Shown piece after piece: positions 32,827 through 38,492 of a stretch of DNA of 38,492 nucleotides. The stretch is from Paludibacteraceae bacterium (lineage in GTDB: Bacteria; Bacteroidota; Bacteroidia; Bacteroidales; Paludibacteraceae). Within the stretch, counting starts at the first letter, position 1, and each line of letters starts with the position of its first letter. The notes below the pieces were generated by a model. The model saw only the letters and a list, made by a program, of their open reading frames with translations, made no database searches and was not told the origin of the DNA. Made by a program: the position numbers and the translations under genes. The stretch lies in assembly GCA_017391905.1 (NCBI GenBank), contig JAFOWX010000026.1, positions 1 through 38,492 on the forward strand, given 5' to 3'.

Positions 32827-35634
32827 ATGACAGAACAAACTTACATAGAAGTTTTAGGCGCACGTGTACACAATTTAAAAAACGTAGACGTGTACATTCC
32901 GCATAAAAAGCTAACGGTAATTACAGGTTTAAGCGGTAGTGGCAAGTCATCGTTGGCCTTTGACACCCTATACGCCGAAGGGCAACGCCGATACATAGAA
33001 ACCTTTTCGGCATACGCCCGAAACTTTTTAGGAACCATAGACAAACCCGATGTTGACGAAATAAACGGGCTAAGTCCGGTTATTGCCATTGAGCAAAAAA
33101 CCACCAACAAAAACCCACGTTCTACCGTAGGTACCACCACCGAAATATACGATTTTCTCCGTTTGCTGTTTGCCAGAGCAGGCGACGCCTACTCGTACGT
33201 TAGTGGCAAAAAAATGGTAAAATACACCGAAGAGCAAATCATCCAACTGATAAACCAAACCTACCAAGGCAAAAGCATCCTTATTTTAGCCCCCGTGGTA
33301 CGCAGCCGCAAGGGACATTACCACGAACTTTTTGAGCAACTACGCAAAAAAGGCTACCTACACGTTAGGGTAGATGGCGAAGTAAAAGAAATTTGCCAAA
33401 ACATGCGTTTGGACAGGTACAAACTGCACGACATAGAAGTTGTGATAGACCGCCTGCAGGTAAACGAAAAAAGCCAAAACAGGCTGAAACAATCGCTCAA
33501 ATTAGCCATGCAGCAAGGCGACAACATGATGGCTGTTATGGAAAAAGATACCACGGGTATCCAATACTTTAGCAAGCAGCTTATGTGCCCAGAAAGTGGC
33601 ATAGCCTACTCAGATCCGGCACCACACTTATTTTCGTTTAACTCGCCCAAAGGCTGTTGCCCACGTTGCCACGGCATGGGACACGTAAGCGAAATAGACA
33701 TTGACAAAATCATACCAGACAAGGGGTTAAGCATCCACCAAGGTGCCATTATTCCTCTTGGAAAATACCGTTCACTTCCCATTTTTGCCCAAATCAGTTC
33801 CTTGTGCGAAATGTACCAATGTACCCTTAAAACGCCCATAAGCGAAATGCCAGAGGAACTCATCGACAAAATTTTATACGGAACCAACGAACGCATCATC
33901 ATAAAAAGTGCCATTGCAGGCGTAAGCAATTACGTAAGCAACTACAACGGCATTGCCGAATACATCCAGCTACAAACAGAGTTAGAATCCTCCACCAGTT
34001 CACAACGTTGGGCAGAACAGTTTTCGCAAACCATTATATGCCCTGAATGTAAGGGGGCCAGACTAAACAAAGAAGCACTCCATTACCGTTTTATGGATAA
34101 ATCCATAGCAGAACTTGCCACCATGGATTTAGACGTGCTATACGCGTGGTTTGAGCAACAAATACCACACCTAACCGAAAAACAGCAAACCATAGCCGGC
34201 GAAATTATCAAAGAAATTCAAACCCGCCTATCCTTCTTATTGGACGTAGGTTTGCACTACCTTTCACTAAACCGCTCATCGGACAGTTTATCCGGTGGCG
34301 AAAGCCAACGCATCCGTTTAGCCACACAAATTGGCTCACAATTGGTTAACGTATTGTATATTTTGGACGAACCCAGCATAGGCCTTCACCCCCGCGATAA
34401 CATACGCCTCATTAACTCGCTCAAAAAACTACGCGACATTGGCAACACCATTATCGTAGTAGAACACGACGAAGAGATGATGCTTTCGTCCGATTACATT
34501 GTGGACATGGGTCCCCTTGCCGGCCGATTAGGGGGCCAAGTGGTTTTTCAAGGCACACCAACCCAAATGTTGCAAACCAACACCCTAACCGCCTCGTATA
34601 TCAACAAAACCAAGCAAATAACCCCACCCAAAGAACACCGCAACGGAAACGGATTGTTCATTACCCTGCAAGGAGCATCGGGGCACAACCTAAAGAACGT
34701 GGACGTCACCTTTCCATTGGGCAAATTTATCTGCGTAACAGGCGTATCAGGAAGTGGAAAATCCAGCCTGATAAACGGCACACTATACCCCATTTTAAGC
34801 CAACACTTTTACCGCTCACTAAAAAAACCATTGCCGTACACCAACATAGAAGGCTTAGAACACATAGACAAAGTAATATCCGTAAGCCAATCCCCCATAG
34901 GCAGAACACCTCGTTCCAACCCGGCTACCTATACCGGTCTCTTTGCAGATATTAGAAATCTTTTTGCCGCTACGCCCGAAGCCAAAATAAGAGGTTATAA
35001 ATCGGGCAGGTTTTCCTTTAATGTAAAAGGCGGCAGGTGTGAAACCTGCCAGGGAAACGGTTTTGAACGTTTGGAAATGGGTTTTATGTCCGATGTTTAC
35101 ATACCATGCAAAGATTGCAGAGGCAAACGCTATAACCGCGAAACCTTAGCCGTTCATTACAAAGGCAAATCCATTGCCGATGTATTGGATATGACTATCA
35201 ATCAAGCTGTTGAGTTTTTTGAAAACATTCCATCTATATTGCCCAAACTAAAAGCCTTGCAAGACGTAGGCTTGGGCTACATCAAGTTGGGTCAATCGTC
35301 AACCACCCTTTCGGGCGGCGAAAACCAACGCGTTAAATTAGCCACCGAATTGGCAAAACGCAACACCGGCCAAACCCTATACATTTTAGACGAACCCACC
35401 ACGGGTTTACATTTTGAAGATATTTCCGTCTTACTATCAGTGCTCAACCAATTGGTGGATAAAGGAAACACCATCATTGTTATAGAGCACAACATAGATG
35501 TAATAAGAAATGCCGATTACCTCATAGACATGGGGCCAGAAGGAGGACGCGGAGGAGGACAAATCATAGCCACCGGCACACCCCAACAACTAAAGAACAA
35601 CCCAAACGGTAGCGTAACGGCGCAATTTATTTAA
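32827..35634 (+). CDS. uvrA: Excinuclease ABC subunit A
   Basis: UvrA is the damage-sensing ABC ATPase of nucleotide excision repair, acting with UvrB. The 935-residue product has two ATP-binding halves, with Walker A GLSGSGKSSLAFDT (34-47) and GVSGSGKSSLINGT in the second half. Two ABC signatures are LSGGESQRIRLATQ and LSGGENQRVKLATE. The C-terminal zinc module CETCQGNGFERLEMGF, completed by CKDCRGKRYN, is intact. In the first zinc module, CPES at 254-257 lacks the second cysteine. The length is normal for UvrA1. It is tightly spaced with rnpA and the next gene (two bases). Confidence 0.97.
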   Translation: MTEQTYIEVLGARVHNLKNVDVYIPHKKLTVITGLSGSGKSSLAFDTLYAEGQRRYIETFSAYARNFLGTIDKPDVDEINGLSPVIAIEQKTTNKNPRSTVGTTTEIYDFLRLLFARAGDAYSYVSGKKMVKYTEEQIIQLINQTYQGKSILILAPVVRSRKGHYHELFEQLRKKGYLHVRVDGEVKEICQNMRLDRYKLHDIEVVIDRLQVNEKSQNRLKQSLKLAMQQGDNMMAVMEKDTTGIQYFSKQLMCPESGIAYSDPAPHLFSFNSPKGCCPRCHGMGHVSEIDIDKIIPDKGLSIHQGAIIPLGKYRSLPIFAQISSLCEMYQCTLKTPISEMPEELIDKILYGTNERIIIKSAIAGVSNYVSNYNGIAEYIQLQTELESSTSSQRWAEQFSQTIICPECKGARLNKEALHYRFMDKSIAELATMDLDVLYAWFEQQIPHLTEKQQTIAGEIIKEIQTRLSFLLDVGLHYLSLNRSSDSLSGGESQRIRLATQIGSQLVNVLYILDEPSIGLHPRDNIRLINSLKKLRDIGNTIIVVEHDEEMMLSSDYIVDMGPLAGRLGGQVVFQGTPTQMLQTNTLTASYINKTKQITPPKEHRNGNGLFITLQGASGHNLKNVDVTFPLGKFICVTGVSGSGKSSLINGTLYPILSQHFYRSLKKPLPYTNIEGLEHIDKVISVSQSPIGRTPRSNPATYTGLFADIRNLFAATPEAKIRGYKSGRFSFNVKGGRCETCQGNGFERLEMGFMSDVYIPCKDCRGKRYNRETLAVHYKGKSIADVLDMTINQAVEFFENIPSILPKLKALQDVGLGYIKLGQSSTTLSGGENQRVKLATELAKRNTGQTLYILDEPTTGLHFEDISVLLSVLNQLVDKGNTIIVIEHNIDVIRNADYLIDMGPEGGRGGGQIIATGTPQQLKNNPNGSVTAQFI

Positions 35635-35636
35635 CC

Positions 35637-36872
35637 ATGAAAAAACTCTTTACCATAGCTATTACCCTGTTATGTAGCCCATTTATTTGGGCGGCAAACA
35701 CCATTGTGCAAGGCAACGACAGCACCTATGCAGGTGCCTTGTTAGAACTATACAGTTGGGACGACGGATGGGGTTATAGCAAAACTATTTTAGACACCTG
35801 CACCGTACAAGCAGACGGAAGTTTTCTTTTTCAATTTGACTTGACCGAAACACGCAAAGCACAAATAAATTTAGGCACCCATACCGGTAGCCTCTTTGTA
35901 GAACCGGGCAAACAATACTCCATTAACTTGCCCGCATACTCATTGCCATCTACCGCCAATTTGCTAAACCCCTATTACCAACCACAAGAGCTATTACTTA
36001 GCTTTAACAATTTACCATACAACGATTTAAACCAATGCATTACCCGCTTTGAAGATGCCTTTGATGCCCAATGGATAAAACTGCTAAAAGAGCCCATTAC
36101 CCCCCAACGCATCGAAGAAGCCATGCTACACATAGACAGCATCTGCCCACTAGACACTTCGCTATTCTTGCAACAATACCGCAATTTCAGGTATGCACTT
36201 ATGGTTAATTTACACACATCGTCGGCACCAGACTTATCCATAAAAACCTACTTTTTGCCCTCACCAGTACTATACAACCAACCTGCCTATTGGGAGGCTT
36301 TTGAGGCTATCATGCCCCATTTTCAGCACATTTCCGGTTTGCACAGCAACCAACCGCTGTTTGAATTGGCACTTATGCAAAAAGTAGAACAAGGCGATCT
36401 ACCCGTTAGCCGACTACGCCACATAGAAACACCTAAAAATGCAGAAATTGCCCATTTCATCGAGCAAAAGAAGCAAACCGTAAAAGTAGGCTACCACGTA
36501 GAAATAGACACCCTTGTAAACATCCACGGCGAAACATTGGTATGGAGCGATTACAATTTTCCGCAGGCGTATGTAATTTTTGGGCACACCACCATGCGCG
36601 AAACCTTGGCAGATATTGATTACGTGGCAAAAATGTACCAGAAATACAAAGACAAGTGCCTCTTTTTACTTATCTTTACCGACCAAACAAACCAAAGCAT
36701 TATACAAGCCTGCCGCGCCCTCAAAAAGTATCCCTTTATTGTTAACACAGCAGACAATCCAACCCTTGTTCAATCCTTTAAACAAACACACGTTCCTGCA
36801 TACTACCTGTTAGATACCCACAGTAATTTGGCACGCGTGCCTGCACCGGAACCTAAAAACTTTGTACCATGA
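35637..36872 (+). CDS. Secreted thioredoxin-fold protein lacking the CxxC pair
   Basis: The 411-residue product has a signal peptide (MKKLFTIAITLLCSPFIWAA). A beta-rich N-terminal region at about 22-105 resembles DUF4369-type domains, a helical middle at about 125-280 follows, and the C-terminal part is thioredoxin-like. There, YVIFGHTTMRETLADIDYV at 312-330 aligns with the position where TlpA/ResA proteins have WCxxC, but has no cysteine; the cis-proline appears in THVPAYYLLD (Pro387). It is therefore unlikely to be an active disulfide oxidoreductase. It lies between uvrA and pssA, overlapping pssA by four bases. The family assignment is structural inference. Confidence 0.65.
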   Translation: MKKLFTIAITLLCSPFIWAANTIVQGNDSTYAGALLELYSWDDGWGYSKTILDTCTVQADGSFLFQFDLTETRKAQINLGTHTGSLFVEPGKQYSINLPAYSLPSTANLLNPYYQPQELLLSFNNLPYNDLNQCITRFEDAFDAQWIKLLKEPITPQRIEEAMLHIDSICPLDTSLFLQQYRNFRYALMVNLHTSSAPDLSIKTYFLPSPVLYNQPAYWEAFEAIMPHFQHISGLHSNQPLFELALMQKVEQGDLPVSRLRHIETPKNAEIAHFIEQKKQTVKVGYHVEIDTLVNIHGETLVWSDYNFPQAYVIFGHTTMRETLADIDYVAKMYQKYKDKCLFLLIFTDQTNQSIIQACRALKKYPFIVNTADNPTLVQSFKQTHVPAYYLLDTHSNLARVPAPEPKNFVP

Positions 36873-37573
36873 AAAGACACATTCCAAACACCATCACCGC
36901 CCTAAACCTTATATCAGGTTGCATTGCCGTACAATACGCCATCTACGGCGACCCCGTAGCCTGTGCCATTTGTATTTTCTGTTCGGCCATTTTCGACTTC
37001 TTTGATGGATTTGTTGCCCGCCTACTACACGTAAGTTCAGAAATAGGTAAAGAATTGGATTCATTGGCAGATGTTATCAGTTTTGGTTTTGCACCCGCAG
37101 CATTGGTATTTACCCTTTTCAAAGACTATCCTTATAGCGAGTCTATGTTCTGCATAGCTCCCTACATTCCCTATACCGCATTTATCATAGCAGCCTTTTC
37201 GGCTGTTCGCTTGGCAAAATTTAACTTGGACACACGCCAACACCACTCCTTTATAGGCATGCCCACACCTGCCAATGCATTGCTTATTGTAGGTATAGCC
37301 AATAGTCCTTTGCTACAAGCCGCATGGACCACACCCGTATGGGGACTAATTTTCCTATTTGCACTCATAGCGCTTACCTCATACCTATTGGTATGCGAGC
37401 TACCCATGTTCTCACTAAAAACACCCTCAAAATTCCCCTTGGTTTTTGCCATTTTAAGCGCCATTTTAACCATTACCATGCTTTGCTTAGGTTTTGGCTT
37501 ATTAGGCCTAACCATTAGCATGATAGGCTATATCTTATCGTCTATCATCATGGCAAAATGTTGCCAAGCATGA
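36869..37573 (+). CDS. pssA: CDP-diacylglycerol-serine O-phosphatidyltransferase
   Basis: PssA makes phosphatidylserine from CDP-diacylglycerol and serine in the inner membrane. The 234-residue product has several membrane helices. The CDP-alcohol phosphotransferase signature [20 protein letters not shown], followed by LAD, fits DGxxAR-x8-GxxxDxxxD exactly, with all Asp residues. This is the small multi-spanning form, unlike the peripheral PLD-type PssA of E. coli. Its substrate comes from CdsA and its product goes to Psd, both encoded near the left of the window. It overlaps the gene before and yidD after it by four bases each. Confidence 0.95.
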   Translation: MKRHIPNTITALNLISGCIAVQYAIYGDPVACAICIFCSAIFDFFDGFVARLLHVSSEIGKELDSLADVISFGFAPAALVFTLFKDYPYSESMFCIAPYIPYTAFIIAAFSAVRLAKFNLDTRQHHSFIGMPTPANALLIVGIANSPLLQAAWTTPVWGLIFLFALIALTSYLLVCELPMFSLKTPSKFPLVFAILSAILTITMLCLGFGLLGLTISMIGYILSSIIMAKCCQA

Positions 37574-37800
37574 AAAGCCTAAAAAACATACTATCCACCC
37601 TGATACTGCTACCCGTTTACTTCTACAGGTCTTGCATATCGCCATTAACCCCACCTTCGTGTAGGTACACCCCCACTTGCTCCGCCTACATGGTAGAAGC
37701 CGTAAAAAAACACGGTCCTTTTAAAGGTTTGTGGTTGGGCATAAAAAGAATATGCCGCTGTCACCCATGGGGCGGCAGCGGCTATGATCCCGTTCCGTAG
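37570..37800 (+). CDS. yidD: Membrane protein insertion efficiency factor YidD
   Basis: YidD is a small membrane-associated protein that helps YidC-dependent membrane protein insertion. The 76-residue product has the family signature [20 protein letters not shown] followed by [14 protein letters not shown]. The cysteine-rich ending [16 protein letters not shown] is also present. I chose ATG 37570, which overlaps the pssA stop (ATGA), over ATG 37558 four codons earlier; both are possible. It converges with the Na/Pi gene at the right edge, with 11 bases between stops. It is usually next to rnpA, but here is 4.7 kb away on the same strand. Confidence 0.93.
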   Translation: MKSLKNILSTLILLPVYFYRSCISPLTPPSCRYTPTCSAYMVEAVKKHGPFKGLWLGIKRICRCHPWGGSGYDPVP

Positions 37801-37811
37801 TACGGCGCAAC

Positions 37812-38492
37812 TTACGCTTCTACTTCTTCTACTTTGTGTTTATTGCGTGTTTCTTGGTATTGCTCTACCACATTCAAAATGTAGTCGCCAATTTTCTCGC
37901 AGGCACTCACCAAGTCCATGTAAGTAACACTAACCTCGTAAGGATATTTTTGTTCCTTAACCTCGGTAGCATTCAGCATGCGGTATTCGTTACGCAACGC
38001 ATTTATTTCCTTTTCAATACGCAACGATTCCGAAATGCTTCCCGTAGTCATATCAGTCATGTTTTCGGTTAGCACCTTCATCATTTCGGCCAAGGCTTCT
38101 TCTACTTTAGCAAACATGTTTTCTACACGTTGCGTCATTTCGTCCGAATATTCTTTACCATCATTACGTTTACGAATAATGGTTTTTGCCAAATTAAAGT
38201 TTGCATCACCAATGCTTTCAATTTCAGAAACCACACGCAAAAGCGCATGCACGTTCTTTTTACTTACATTACTCAATCTACCTTCGGCAGCCTTGGTTAA
38301 ATATTTGGCAATCTCTACCTCCATGCGGTCACTAATACCCTCGTATTTTTCCACACGTGCGTATATTTTATCCGCCTCGTCCGTACTCTTAGCATAAAAC
38401 AACGATTTAGAAATACCAAACATCTTAATGGTACGTTGTGCAAATTCCAAGATTTCTTTATCAGCTTGCAAGATAGACAACTCGGCTGTAGA
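37812..38492 (-). CDS. Na/Pi cotransporter family protein, PhoU-like C-terminal part
   Basis: The reading frame continues past the right edge, so only the C-terminal 226 residues are seen. They are almost entirely helical, with charged helices (ADKEILEFAQRTIKMFGISK, ALLRVVSEIESIGDANFNLA and VTYMDLVSACEKIGDYILNV). The ExxxxxGD pattern is that of PhoU-like domains found after the membrane part of NptA-type Na/phosphate cotransporters. The transport domain would lie outside the window. A stand-alone PhoU is less likely because the frame is open to the edge without an ATG where one is expected. Confidence 0.75.
   Translation of the reverse strand, partial: STAELSILQADKEILEFAQRTIKMFGISKSLFYAKSTDEADKIYARVEKYEGISDRMEVEIAKYLTKAAEGRLSNVSKKNVHALLRVVSEIESIGDANFNLAKTIIRKRNDGKEYSDEMTQRVENMFAKVEEALAEMMKVLTENMTDMTTGSISESLRIEKEINALRNEYRMLNATEVKEQKYPYEVSVTYMDLVSACEKIGDYILNVVEQYQETRNKHKVEEVEA

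Noticed and set aside
1..38492. CRISPR arrays, tRNA genes, rRNA, insertion sequences and prophage genes
   Set aside because: I found no regular repeat-spacer pattern, no cloverleaf-like sequence and no transposase, integrase or phage protein by eye; a dedicated tRNA and repeat scan was not possible.

Overview
The window is a densely coded stretch of a Bacteroidota chromosome, most likely order Bacteroidales. The evidence is family-level: a GldH tail at the left edge, a secreted protease with a type IX secretion (T9SS) sorting domain, a SusC-like outer-membrane barrel protein with a carboxypeptidase-regulatory domain, DUF4271 beside a HemD-like gene, the long Bacteroidota type of signal peptidase I, and repeated promoters of the TAnnTTTG -7 type used by the Bacteroidota sigma factor. 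I see 38 genes, two of them cut by the window edges, and no tRNA, rRNA, CRISPR array, insertion sequence or prophage. No gene-free stretch exceeds about 150 bases.

Layout. 2-7595 (+): gldH tail, trmB, mrp, rsfS, ftsH, cdsA, psd and comM, tightly packed and partly overlapping. 7603-9445 (-): purine nucleoside phosphorylase and lpxK, overlapping by 44 bases. 9555-10987 (+): ilvE and aroQ, closed by a strong terminator. 11100-16552 (+): an outer-membrane barrel protein, a secreted coiled-coil protein of unknown function, a sugar kinase fused to a RapZ C-terminal domain, and a MurU-like nucleotidyltransferase. 16547-16870 (-): a small zinc-ribbon protein. 17009-22522 (+): dapB, lepB, wbqC-like, a T9SS serine protease and recO as one operon. 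22499-26685 (-): a glycosyltransferase, a radical SAM protein, argH, an SRPBCC protein and pyrE. 26809-29588 (-): rluD, a PASTA protein and an M20 deacylase. 29675-37800 (+): a SpoU methyltransferase, argB, DUF4271, hemD-like, rnpA, uvrA, a thioredoxin-like protein without CxxC, pssA and yidD. 37812-38492 (-): the PhoU-like end of a Na/Pi cotransporter.

How the genes work together. CdsA, PssA and Psd are the three steps from phosphatidate to phosphatidylethanolamine. FtsH, LepB, YidD and the GldH/T9SS items belong to envelope quality control and export. LpxK makes lipid A; DapB (diaminopimelate) and the kinase/MurU pair (amino-sugar salvage) feed peptidoglycan; ArgB, ArgH and an ArgE-like deacylase make arginine; PyrE makes pyrimidines. 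Most of the window is housekeeping. The most unusual item is the fusion of an AmgK-like sugar kinase with the RapZ C-terminal domain, directly coupled to a MurU-like gene. This suggests a peptidoglycan-sugar recycling kinase with a built-in amino-sugar sensing module.
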